This document shows, one piece after another, positions 9,466-17,014 of a stretch of DNA of 64,000 nucleotides. The stretch spans positions 1 to 64,000 of the forward strand of contig CAZODI010000012.1 in the NCBI GenBank assembly GCA_964578535.1, read 5' to 3'. Source of the stretch: PHBD01 sp964578535. Lineage in GTDB: Bacteria; Desulfobacterota; Syntrophia; Syntrophales; PHBD01. Position 1 is the stretch's first letter. The number at the start of each line of letters is the position of its first letter. The notes beneath the pieces were generated by a model. It ran no database searches. It had not been told where the DNA came from and saw nothing but the letters and a program-made list of their open reading frames with translations. The translations under genes were made by a program, and so were the position numbers.

Positions 9466-11823
9466 CTACCTATGTAAAATCAATTCTACTATATCGTTCC
9501 GATTCTTCTTTTCCGGAAACAACCGAACTTCGTCCAACCCTAGCGTAAAGCTGCACGAGATAAAATCTGGATGCACCGCCGCCAGCCCCATGCTCTGCTT
9601 CTTGAACTCGTCCGGTGGGATACCGAACGCTGACAGCGGCGACACAACCTCTCCGTCGAACTCCGCCGCCATCATCTGCCGCACCGTGAACGCACTGCAC
9701 CCAGCCTTTTCCGTCATGATATAAAGCCCGTAGAGAACTACCAGTGGATCCACAGAACGTGGACGTCGCGTAAGCTTTTCAACAGATCTGCCTTTCATTT
9801 CAGTTTCAATCATCGCCCTGTCTCCTTCGCCAAGCGGTGAGGCCTTAATTAGTTGACAAAGCGACTGCAATGCGCCCTTCCTCACTGATGCCGAAGCCAC
9901 GGATTGAGCCAGGATTTCATCAATCCGCTTCACTGGATATTCGGTGTCAAAATCCGTATTGCAAACATACCATTTCACAAGCGGTGAAACATTTACCAGG
10001 CGGAACCATAATAGCTGCCAAAACAATAAGTTGTTAAAACCTAGTTTCTTTCCAACTTCCAAAAGCAGCGTTGTGGTTATAGCCGTAGAATCTTCTATCA
10101 ATCCCGCTTCGCGGAACCATGTCACGGCCGCTGGAACCATCCGATTACCCAGAGAAGTTGTCTGACGGAAACTTGCGCCTTCGTTCGCCAGGATTTCAAT
10201 CCATTCAGGTTTCAGTCCGAAAGTCATGTACTTGTTGATACCACTGATGTTCATCGTCTTTGCTCCTGCATATCGTTTCGAGTAATACCGCCAACAGCCC
10301 TCGTCAGGCGCATAGCACCTCATGCAATGAACGCACATGGCTTCGTCAATAAAGACCTTTAGATTGGGACCACAGGAATCATTCTCCAATCGCAATGCCC
10401 CTGTCGGGCATTCCGCCTCGCATGCCTTACATCCTGTGCAGGCAATAGCCTTGTGAACGGCGTATGCCAAGTACTTGGAAACAGATCTGTCAGTTTTTCC
10501 GTTCATCCACACACATTGAAGCAGTCCTCTATGGCTGTCCTCAAAAAGTGACAACTCAGCACCTTTAATCTCACCAATCGCTTTTAGCCATTCCTTCAAA
10601 CTCGGCTCTGCTTCAATTGGAAATTCACAAATCACCTGATCACCTTTGCGTTCAACTCCCAGGTCCGCAATGACATGTTTCAAGGATACGCCACTTTTCC
10701 TTGCATACCAGCCACCTTGATAAACGAAGTCATAGGCATCTTCTTCAGAAGAAAACTCGCGATCAATCGTATCACGAACTACATCAACAAACGGCGCGAC
10801 GGCCTCATGATAATTCATTCGTATTAAATCATTCTGACGGCCAGTTGACATCGGACACAGCAGGCATCCCACACGGGGTATTCCTTTTCGGTACGCCTCG
10901 TTCAGCACTAGATCATGCATAAAAATGTATAGCCACAATTCATGCGCGGACCAGGCCAAAATTGGCATGGCATTCACCTGTGATTGGCTTTTCAAACCAT
11001 CTCCAATATCGTTGTATTCAGAACGCCGTTGACTCTCCTCACTACGTACCCCAACAAATGCAAGCGCTTTAATAGATTTCTTCCTGAGCCTTTCCCTGAG
11101 CGCTAATATTGCTGGGGTGCTTTTGTGAACGGAGCAGCACCATCGCAACGCTTGCGAAGGTGGCCCGAAGAGTCGCCAGTTTTCCAATGCGGGAGTTTTG
11201 GCGGCAACCTTTAAAAACGGGCGGCCTTTGTAGCGGCTTTGGATTTCATCCCAAACGCGGTAGGTGTCCGGCAGTTCCATATCCGTATCACTGAAAATAA
11301 CCGGTACATCTAACGGCAGGACTTTGTGGCAGAGGTCAAGGAGAACCACCGAGTCCTTGCCCCCGCTAAAGCCGACGTAGACCACATCGCATTTACCAAT
11401 GTAAACGTCGTACATTTCTTTGATGCGCTTGAGCGTATCCGCCACTAGTGCGGCCATGATGTCACGATTTACGGCTGTCATTGCCTCAACATCAACCGGA
11501 ACTAGCTTCACCTTTTTTCGTAGCTTCACACCGTCGGACAAAGCTTCGTTCGCATACAATACACCCTTCCATTCGATGTCCAGCGGCTTTCCGTAACGTA
11601 TCTTATTGAGTTTCGCGATTTCTTCGCCGTGATACAGATACACGTTCTGCTTCGCCCAGAGGAGCGGACGCCACTCCTTAGAATCAAATACCAAACGTGC
11701 CTCCAATCCCATAGGCGCTAGTTCCTCCGCGAAGACTGGTCGGATTTCGCTAGCTACGAATTTCCCTATCTGCGTCGTAAGGCGGTATCCGCCCGTACGC
11801 CTGTCCCACTCGTAACTATACAT
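9466..11823 (-). CDS. brxP: BrxP: PAPS-reductase/DndC-like PP-loop protein with ferredoxin domain
   Basis: This is the signature protein of type 4 BREX. Numbering from the ATG at 11823 (785 residues), the PP-loop SGGKDS is at 153-158, as in DndC and PAPS reductases, where it adenylates the substrate before sulfur chemistry. Two cysteine pairs typical of the DndC 4Fe-4S site follow: WCC near 228-230 and CLLC near 320-323. A separate bacterial ferredoxin-like module with CxxCxxCxxxCP (around 463-473) and CVHCMRC (around 497-503) comes next, then a C-terminal region of about 260 residues of unknown fold. An in-frame ATG at 11832 exists, but GGAGG touches it directly and sits 9 bases before the ATG at 11823, so I prefer the latter. 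The 5' end overlaps a 41-codon ORF. In Dnd/Ssp systems such enzymes insert sulfur into the DNA backbone; the same role here is inference. Confidence 0.9.
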   Translation of the reverse strand: MYSYEWDRRTGGYRLTTQIGKFVASEIRPVFAEELAPMGLEARLVFDSKEWRPLLWAKQNVYLYHGEEIAKLNKIRYGKPLDIEWKGVLYANEALSDGVKLRKKVKLVPVDVEAMTAVNRDIMAALVADTLKRIKEMYDVYIGKCDVVYVGFSGGKDSVVLLDLCHKVLPLDVPVIFSDTDMELPDTYRVWDEIQSRYKGRPFLKVAAKTPALENWRLFGPPSQALRWCCSVHKSTPAILALRERLRKKSIKALAFVGVRSEESQRRSEYNDIGDGLKSQSQVNAMPILAWSAHELWLYIFMHDLVLNEAYRKGIPRVGCLLCPMSTGRQNDLIRMNYHEAVAPFVDVVRDTIDREFSSEEDAYDFVYQGGWYARKSGVSLKHVIADLGVERKGDQVICEFPIEAEPSLKEWLKAIGEIKGAELSLFEDSHRGLLQCVWMNGKTDRSVSKYLAYAVHKAIACTGCKACEAECPTGALRLENDSCGPNLKVFIDEAMCVHCMRCYAPDEGCWRYYSKRYAGAKTMNISGINKYMTFGLKPEWIEILANEGASFRQTTSLGNRMVPAAVTWFREAGLIEDSTAITTTLLLEVGKKLGFNNLLFWQLLWFRLVNVSPLVKWYVCNTDFDTEYPVKRIDEILAQSVASASVRKGALQSLCQLIKASPLGEGDRAMIETEMKGRSVEKLTRRPRSVDPLVVLYGLYIMTEKAGCSAFTVRQMMAAEFDGEVVSPLSAFGIPPDEFKKQSMGLAAVHPDFISCSFTLGLDEVRLFPEKKNRNDIVELILHR

Positions 11824-11941
11824 TCGTGCCATCCTCCGGCACGATGCCGTTCAGTTCGCAGACCTTTAAATACAAACAGTAGTTAGAAATCATGCTTTTT
11901 GTGGAAACTGCGTAGCCGGACTCCCCTGTAATTTGTTCCAC
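11816..11941 (-). CDS. 41-residue ORF translationally coupled to brxP
   Basis: A GTG at 11941, with AGGAG five bases upstream, opens a 41-codon frame that ends with TAG at 11816, overlapping the brxP start codon. The predicted peptide begins MEQITGESGYAVSTKSM and includes SNYCLYLKVCELNGIVPED; it has two cysteines and no membrane segment. The good ribosome-binding site and the overlap with brxP suggest a translated gene that either couples brxP translation or encodes a small subunit. Dnd systems have a small DndE partner for DndC/DndD, but I see no sequence likeness that would justify that name. Family unknown. Confidence 0.55.
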   Translation of the reverse strand: MEQITGESGYAVSTKSMISNYCLYLKVCELNGIVPEDGTNV

Positions 11942-11992
11942 CCTTTCTCCTTGTTCGACGTGTCACGCCAAGTCCACGACGCGCTGATTAGT

Positions 11993-12026
11993 GCTAATGC
12001 TTTTGAACACGCGCGAAGTCATTAGC
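11993..12026. repeat. Inverted repeat between the RAMA-protein gene and the 41-codon ORF
   Basis: Seven-base arms GCTAATG (11993-11999) and CATTAGC (12020-12026) are separated by 20 bases that include a GC-rich run. It lies in the only sizeable gap (about 100 bases) inside the BREX operon. It could be an internal operator or attenuator; no T-run follows, so a simple terminator is unlikely. Confidence 0.3.
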
Positions 12027-12043
12027 GACAATGCCCGCTCCCC

Positions 12044-13234
12044 TTAAGCCGATGATTTCGCATTCCGCTTCCTGGTCTTCAGCGGCTGCGGTATCACCTC
12101 TGTCCGATATTCATTCTTTTCGCCAGCCAACTCCAGCCGCAACCGGCGATCCCACAATGTTTCGCCCTCGTAGCTAAAATAACAAAAACCATTTACTGAA
12201 GCCCCCTCCAACAAGTGGATTGCCAAGGCTGAAATCGCCCATGCCTTTCCAGCGTATTGCACTTGATTGAAGTCATCCAGCACAACACAACAGATATGGT
12301 GGTCCTTTGTAAAAACCAGTTCCGCACCTACCGGAACACCAAGGTTATTGAAGCGAGTATTCGGACTACGCACACGCCTGCCTGGCATGGACAAGTCATT
12401 TGCTCTTACAGGGAGTTTCTCCTTTTTTTGAAAGACATTGTTGTCGCCTTGGTAGTGTTTTTCACAGATACGCATGAAAGTATCGTCATTCGGTAGGGCG
12501 TATTTCTCGCGGACACGGGTTCGGTAGAACAAATTCAATGCAAACTCAAGTTTCTTGGTGGACACTTTTTCTTTCAGTATAACCAGCGTATCAACAATAT
12601 TTGTAATTTTTTTCGAAAAATCCTCCGGCAGGTGGATCGCCTCCGTACTGCACCAGCAAGGCACCCCGCCGATTTCAGCCGCATGGACTTCCGGCAGGAG
12701 TTGCTCGCGGATGGCCTCCAACGCTTCGGAGGTCAGGTGCGGCATCGCCTGTTCGATTTCATTAAAGGTCAATGTACCATCTGCCTTTTCAAGCCATTCG
12801 GCGATCATTTCCGAGATTGCCGCCAGACTATCGTCTAGACTAGGTGGGGGATGGGAACAGAAATAACCTCCCTTTCCCCACACAGCGACCCTAAAACCCA
12901 CATGCCTCAGAAAGGCCACGCAATCCTCCAGCATAGCTATATGGCGGAATATACAGTAAAAATCTCTAAATAGCCGTTCGACCGAAAAACAACCGTATTT
13001 AATTAGCCATTCCATCGCCTGTCCTTCGAAGGACTCCCGAGACTCATCGTCCATAATCATTTCGCAGGAAAACCACAACCCGTTCACCAACTGGAACATA
13101 TTGGCTTTCAGGTCTTCGATCTGCCCGTCCTTAAACGGGACTCTCCGCCGCAACAGCCGTATTGCCATCGGATCGAATGACACACCGTTGGGGCATTCCT
13201 GCGCTAATGCCGCCAAAAGCTCTGCAGTCGTCAT
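12044..13234 (-). CDS. First BREX-operon protein, with a RAMA-like (DUF2924-like) C-terminal domain
   Basis: This 396-residue protein opens the operon. Residues of about 300-365 read GVPVGAELVF, then VVLDDFNQVQYAGKAW, then ASVNGFCYFSYEGETL and a basic end. This spacing (a hydrophobic GxELv strand, a vldd turn, a y.Gk.w strand, a helix, and the NG.xfF box) is that of the RAMA/DUF2924 domain found in restriction-modification and phosphorothioation loci and thought to recognise modified DNA. The middle part (about 125-200) looks like a winged helix (LTFNEIEQAMPHLTSEALEAIREQLL), followed by a helical segment. The ATG at 13234 has GGAGG six bases upstream; an in-frame ATG at 13246 has no ribosome-binding site. 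By context it could sense the modification installed by BrxP, or regulate the operon. The domain call is by eye and needs a profile search. Confidence 0.65.
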   Translation of the reverse strand: MTTAELLAALAQECPNGVSFDPMAIRLLRRRVPFKDGQIEDLKANMFQLVNGLWFSCEMIMDDESRESFEGQAMEWLIKYGCFSVERLFRDFYCIFRHIAMLEDCVAFLRHVGFRVAVWGKGGYFCSHPPPSLDDSLAAISEMIAEWLEKADGTLTFNEIEQAMPHLTSEALEAIREQLLPEVHAAEIGGVPCWCSTEAIHLPEDFSKKITNIVDTLVILKEKVSTKKLEFALNLFYRTRVREKYALPNDDTFMRICEKHYQGDNNVFQKKEKLPVRANDLSMPGRRVRSPNTRFNNLGVPVGAELVFTKDHHICCVVLDDFNQVQYAGKAWAISALAIHLLEGASVNGFCYFSYEGETLWDRRLRLELAGEKNEYRTEVIPQPLKTRKRNAKSSA

Positions 13235-13333
13235 GACACCCTCCATTCATGGGTCAACCAGCATGATAGAGCATGCAAATCAACATGGCTATCTAAACGA
13301 TCCCGTGAAACAGGAAGTCTCTCTAACTTTATG

Positions 13334-13361
13334 TTTCTATTCATTTTATGTTTTGTGTCAA
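13334..13361 (-). promoter_or_regulatory. Candidate sigma-70 promoter of the BREX operon
   Basis: On the minus strand a perfect TTGACA (-35, 13356-13361) is followed after 16 bases by TAGAAA (-10, 13334-13339; four of six matches), within an AT-rich stretch. It leaves a leader of about 95 bases before the first ATG at 13234. No competing promoter is obvious in the gap. Confidence 0.5.
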
Positions 13362-14046
13362 TTTCGGCATGGAGCTTCTCAATACGAAAACGAGGAACAC
13401 GGATGGATACCGATTTTGCAATCACCGGATTTCTCATTCATCTTGGACTATCTGTGGTTCTGGACTATCTTCTTTGTTTTCAATTGCCTTCTCGCGAGTC
13501 CATATATTCGCATTTAAATATACAATAAGCATTGGAACATGGCGAATGTACTCGTCATCCGGTGATCCTGCAACCAGAAAATGCCGTGTGGGGACGAATA
13601 CATTGGCAGGTATCGCGATGCTGAAGTGACACATGGTCCCCACAAATGGGACCCTTGCCCCACCTTATTTCGTTTTTCCAGGTCATGTCAGGGGGGGTTT
13701 GGTAAGCATTCTTTTCTCTGGCTGGGTGCGGCGGTAGCTATCCCAACTTCAATCATCAGAACAATACTTCGAGGTTACAAAAGTCCTACCGAGAACGATA
13801 GACCATAAATGATTGGTGTCCCTTTTTAAAAAAAAATAGTGGATTGTGAAGACCTAGAATCAAAAATCGCAAATGGACATGGTTTGGGCAGGCCGTCAAT
13901 CCTGGATCAATGTGAGTAGCACCCCTGCCTCACTAATGCTGGATGTATAGGTAAGATAGTTCATGGTGGCCGACCAGAACGTTGATAGCAAAATGCTAAA
14001 TTATGAAAAAAGTGGAGAGAAAATAGGGAGAGAATCGGAATGAAAG
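13362..14046. other. Intergenic stretch between the BREX promoter and the tRNA-Asn terminator
   Basis: About 685 bases without a convincing gene. There is a small hairpin with arms GGTCCC/GGGACC at 13635-13653, and a 69-codon minus-strand frame at 13434-13643 with no good ribosome-binding site and no recognisable motif. No integrase, transposase fragment or copy of the tRNA 3' end was found. AT content falls between that of the island and the core. It is probably the right-hand junction of the island. Confidence 0.5.
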
Positions 14047-14048
14047 TA

Positions 14049-14083
14049 AAGAGGGGTCAACCATCAAATGGCTAACCCCTCTT
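14049..14083 (-). terminator. Hairpin terminator after tRNA-Asn
   Basis: Sixteen-base arms (14049-14064 and 14068-14083) pair almost completely around a 3-base loop, with an AAGAGGGGT/ACCCCTCTT outer stem. It begins 7 bases beyond the tRNA 3' end. The trailing sequence on the minus strand is only moderately T-rich; the near-symmetry would let it stop transcription from the left as well. Confidence 0.7.
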
Positions 14084-14089
14084 CTTTAT

Positions 14090-14165
14090 TGGCTCCCCAG
14101 CGCGGACTCGAACCACGGACCCGATGGTTAACAGCCATCTGCTCTACCGACTGAGCTACTGGGGA
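14090..14165 (-). tRNA. tRNA-Asn (anticodon GTT)
   Basis: The minus strand reads TCCCCAGTAGCTCAG at the 5' end, a D-loop with CGGTAGAGC, an anticodon arm with CTGTTAACC (GTT), a T-arm GGTTCGAGTCC, and the closing acceptor strand CTGGGGA, then G and an encoded CCA. All four arms pair and the length is 76 bases with CCA. Its 3' end faces the BREX island, the usual geometry for island insertion at a tRNA, although no duplicated 3' end was found within the window. Confidence 0.97.
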
Positions 14166-14177
14166 ATGCGTCGGTGT

Positions 14178-14215
14178 AAAAAAACGGAACCGCTTTTTAG
14201 GAAAAAAGCGGTCCC
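14178..14215 (-). terminator. Rho-independent terminator of the por operon
   Basis: On the minus strand the arms GGACCGCTTTTT and AAAAAGCGGTTCC form a near-perfect stem with a short loop, followed directly by GTTTTTTT. It lies about 50 bases after the stop of the last por-operon gene and just before the tRNA. Confidence 0.9.
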
Positions 14216-14263
14216 TTGTCAAGAGACGATTCGGTATCGGGAAAAATTCCCGGTTCCGCCTTT

Positions 14264-14971
14264 TTACCGGCAGCTGACGCAGGTTTTCAGCGCGCTCATC
14301 GGCACGCCGGTCTGCTTGCTGATGAAGGCCAGCTGGTCCTCCGGCGCAAAGTAGCGGCCGCAGACACTGCAGGTGGCCATCTTGAAGACCTTGTCCCAGA
14401 TCATCCGGCGGTCCCCGGTGGTCTCCATGCGCACATAGCCCGTGGGGCAGATGAAGGCGCAGGAGCCGCAGCCGATGCAGGCGTCGGTGGTGAAGTCGAT
14501 CTTCGGCTCGTCCAGGTCGCGGCCCAGCCCGCGGTCCGCGAAGGTCAGTGCGCAGGCGCCCACCACTTCCCGGCAGGCCCGGACGCAGAGTCCGCAGAGG
14601 ACGCAGTCTTTCGCGTCGTCCTTCTCGTCGGCCACGGCCACGCCGAGCTTTCCGGCGATGTCGCGGACGGCCTTCGTCTTCGGATATTTCGAGTAAAGAA
14701 GCCGGGCCGCCAGGGCGCGTGCCTCGACGGCCTGCTCCGAGTTGGTCCGGACCTCCATGCCCTTCGCTACCGGCGTGTTGCAGGAGGTGGCAAGCTGCCA
14801 CTTTCCGTTGGCCTTGACCTCCACCGTGCAGAGGCGGCAGGCCCCAAAGGGGCTCACTTCCTCGTGGTGGCAGAGGGTGGGCAGGATGATTCCCTGGCTC
14901 CGGACATTCTCAAGAACCGTCGAGTTCTCCTTGGCGTCTATCTTTCGCCCGTCAATCGTAATCGCAACCAT
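14264..14971 (-). CDS. NuoG/HoxU-like iron-sulfur protein of the por operon
   Basis: This 235-residue protein resembles the N-terminal part of complex I NuoG and of hydrogenase subunits such as HoxU. Residues 30-65 give the plant-type 2Fe-2S ligands (C34, CRLC at about 45-48, then C64). A 4Fe-4S set CVLCGLCVRAC (around 122-132) and a ferredoxin set CIGCGSCAFICP (around 165-176) follow. The C-terminal tail adds CSVC and CVSC pairs at the extreme end, possibly a further metal site. It is the last gene of the operon, about 60 bases after the flavoprotein. It probably passes electrons between ferredoxin and the flavoprotein's NAD(P) site; the substrate partner is inferred from the neighbouring pyruvate:ferredoxin oxidoreductase genes. 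Confidence 0.8.
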   Translation of the reverse strand: MVAITIDGRKIDAKENSTVLENVRSQGIILPTLCHHEEVSPFGACRLCTVEVKANGKWQLATSCNTPVAKGMEVRTNSEQAVEARALAARLLYSKYPKTKAVRDIAGKLGVAVADEKDDAKDCVLCGLCVRACREVVGACALTFADRGLGRDLDEPKIDFTTDACIGCGSCAFICPTGYVRMETTGDRRMIWDKVFKMATCSVCGRYFAPEDQLAFISKQTGVPMSALKTCVSCR

Positions 14972-15033
14972 TTGCTAACCTCTATTCTCGTGAATTCCAG
15001 CAAGTCCGTCCCGCCCGAAGGGGGAAGGAACCG

Positions 15034-16953
15034 TTATTCCCACACCATCAGCCGGTAGCAGCGCAGGCAGCGCGCCGCTTCCTTCATGGCGTCGGCGGCC
15101 GACAGGCCTGCTTCCACTTCGGCAAAGACCGCGGTGCGCTCCTTCGGGTTCAGCAGGGCCGCCTTGGCGGCGCCGGCCTTCGCGGTGAAGCCGCTGTCCC
15201 GCTGGGCCTTCGTGTCGAGACCCTTGAGCGACAGCTCGGGGGCAAAGGCCTTTCCCGCCAGGTAGGCGTCGATGCTCCTGGCCGCCTTGTTGCCGGCGTC
15301 CAGCGCCTCGATCAGGGTCGCCGGGCCGCTGACGCAGTCGCCGCCGGAGAAGACCCCCGGAACGTTCGTCTGGAGCGTGGCCTCGTCTACCTTGATGGTG
15401 CCCCAGTCGGTCAGGCCGACCTTGCTCTTTCCGGACAGGAACGCCGTGTCGGGCTTCTGGCCCGTGGCGGCGATGATCAGGTCCGTCTTGACGACGAACT
15501 CGGACCCCTTCACCGGGATCGGGCGCCGCCGTCCGCTCGCGTCGGGCTCACCCAGCTTCATCTTGAGGCACTCGACGCCCGTTACCTTGCCGCCCTGGCG
15601 GACGATGTTCGCGGGGGCGACCAGGTAGGTGAACTTCACGCCCTCCTCCATGGCCTCCTCGATCTCCGTCGCGCTGGCAGGCATCTCCTTGCGGGAGCGC
15701 CGGTAGAGGATCTCCACTTCCTTGAATCCGAAGCGGACGCAGCTCCGGGCGCAGTCGAGGGCGACGTTGCCGCCGCCGATGATGACAACCTTCTTCAGGG
15801 GGGTGACTTTTCCGCCTAAGCTCAGGTTCCGGAGGAACTCGGCGCCCTGGATGAAGCCGCCGTCCTGTACATCTTCGCCGCCGCAGCCGACCTTCGTGCC
15901 CACGTGGGCGCCGATGGCCAGGTAGAGGGCTCCGTAGCCCTTCTTCTGCAGGTCCGCCCAGTCGAGGGGGCTGACGGGGCTGTTCAGCCGGACGTCCACC
16001 CCGGTGCGGCGGATGAGATCGATCTCGTGGTTGAGGATGTCCTTGGGGAGCCGGTAATCGGGGATGCCCACCGCCGCCATGCCGCCGGCCTTGGACAGGG
16101 CCTCGAACACCGTCACCGGGTAGCCCAGGGCGCGCAGGCGGTAAGCCGCCGCCAGGCCCGCGGGTCCCGATCCCACCACAGCCACCTTCTGCTTCTTCTC
16201 CTCTTTCGGGGCCGCGAGGCCGCAGCCGCCGGCCTGGAGGTCCGCATCCGCGGCGCTCCGCTTCAGGAGCCGGATGGCCAGGGGCTCGTCGATGTCGTTC
16301 CGGACGCAGGCGCTCTCGCAGGGATGCGTGCAGGCCCGGCCGATGACCCCGGGCAGGATGCACCGCTCCCGGATCAGGTCGAGGGAGTCGGCGAAGCGGC
16401 CGTTCCGGATCAGCTCGATGTAGCCGGGAATGTCCAGCGTGGCCGGACAGGCCTGCATGCAGGGAGCCGTTACGGCGACCGAGCAGGCCTTCTCTTCCAG
16501 CTTCCCGCCCTTGGCGAGGGCCAGGAATTCATTCTTGTAGTGTTTGATCGCGTCGAGTACCGGCGTGAGGGCGGTAGCCCGGCCGAAATTGCACTTGCCG
16601 TTCTTGGCTACGCCCTTGGCGATCTCCTCGATCTCCCCGAGGGCTCCCTTGTCGGCCTTGCCGGCCGCCATGTCCTTCAGGAGCGCCGTCACCCGGTCGA
16701 TGCCGATCATGCAGACGGAGCACTCACCGCAGGACAGCTTCCGGGCTTCCTTCAAATAAGCCAGGGTCAGGGAGGGGATGTCCGCGTTCTTGTCCAGTAC
16801 CACCAAGCCGTTCCATCCCATCAGGGCCGACATCTTCTGGCCTTCCTTCGGGACGGGACAACCGATGTCCGCCGCTCCGGCCTTGCCCTTGGGCAGGCCC
16901 TTGCGGCCGTCAATGATCTTTCCGTTCCAACTGCTGAATGCAACCGGTTTCAT
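15034..16953 (-). CDS. NAD(P)H oxidoreductase: NuoF-like Fe-S domain fused to GltD-like flavoprotein
   Basis: The protein has two parts. Residues of about 70-145 contain CGECSVC and a later cysteine, like the 4Fe-4S region at the end of NuoF. From about 160 on it is a GltD/NfnB-type flavoprotein: a Cys-rich CMQACPATLDIPGYI ... CTHPCESAC region, an FAD-binding VVGSGPAGLAAAYRLRALG, a second dinucleotide site VVIIGGGNVALDCARSC, RRSRKEMPA, and the closing FSGGDCVSGPATLIEALDAG. Together these are enough to oxidise or reduce NAD(P)H using ferredoxin-type centres. A GTG at 16962 is also in frame, but AAAGG lies eight bases before the ATG at 16953. Position between porB and the NuoG-like gene suggests a ferredoxin:NAD(P) module; whether it bifurcates electrons cannot be read from sequence. 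Confidence 0.85.
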   Translation of the reverse strand: MKPVAFSSWNGKIIDGRKGLPKGKAGAADIGCPVPKEGQKMSALMGWNGLVVLDKNADIPSLTLAYLKEARKLSCGECSVCMIGIDRVTALLKDMAAGKADKGALGEIEEIAKGVAKNGKCNFGRATALTPVLDAIKHYKNEFLALAKGGKLEEKACSVAVTAPCMQACPATLDIPGYIELIRNGRFADSLDLIRERCILPGVIGRACTHPCESACVRNDIDEPLAIRLLKRSAADADLQAGGCGLAAPKEEKKQKVAVVGSGPAGLAAAYRLRALGYPVTVFEALSKAGGMAAVGIPDYRLPKDILNHEIDLIRRTGVDVRLNSPVSPLDWADLQKKGYGALYLAIGAHVGTKVGCGGEDVQDGGFIQGAEFLRNLSLGGKVTPLKKVVIIGGGNVALDCARSCVRFGFKEVEILYRRSRKEMPASATEIEEAMEEGVKFTYLVAPANIVRQGGKVTGVECLKMKLGEPDASGRRRPIPVKGSEFVVKTDLIIAATGQKPDTAFLSGKSKVGLTDWGTIKVDEATLQTNVPGVFSGGDCVSGPATLIEALDAGNKAARSIDAYLAGKAFAPELSLKGLDTKAQRDSGFTAKAGAAKAALLNPKERTAVFAEVEAGLSAADAMKEAARCLRCYRLMVWE

Positions 16954-17014
16954 GTATGCCACCTTTGAAATGATTGACTTCCTTCACCCCGTCCGGGGCC
17001 GGAAGCTGCGATTC

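Noticed and set aside
13434..13643. 69-codon minus-strand frame in the gap between the BREX operon and tRNA-Asn
   Set aside because: No ribosome-binding site, no recognisable motif, and the start lies within a small hairpin; treated as non-coding.
13635..13653. Small hairpin GGTCCC/GGGACC upstream of the BREX operon
   Set aside because: Short arms and no second copy recognised; mentioned only in the description of the gap.
14090..14165. Second copy of the tRNA-Asn 3' end as the other attachment site
   Set aside because: I looked near 276-352 and in the gap; only an eight-base coincidence (GGTCCGTG) was present.
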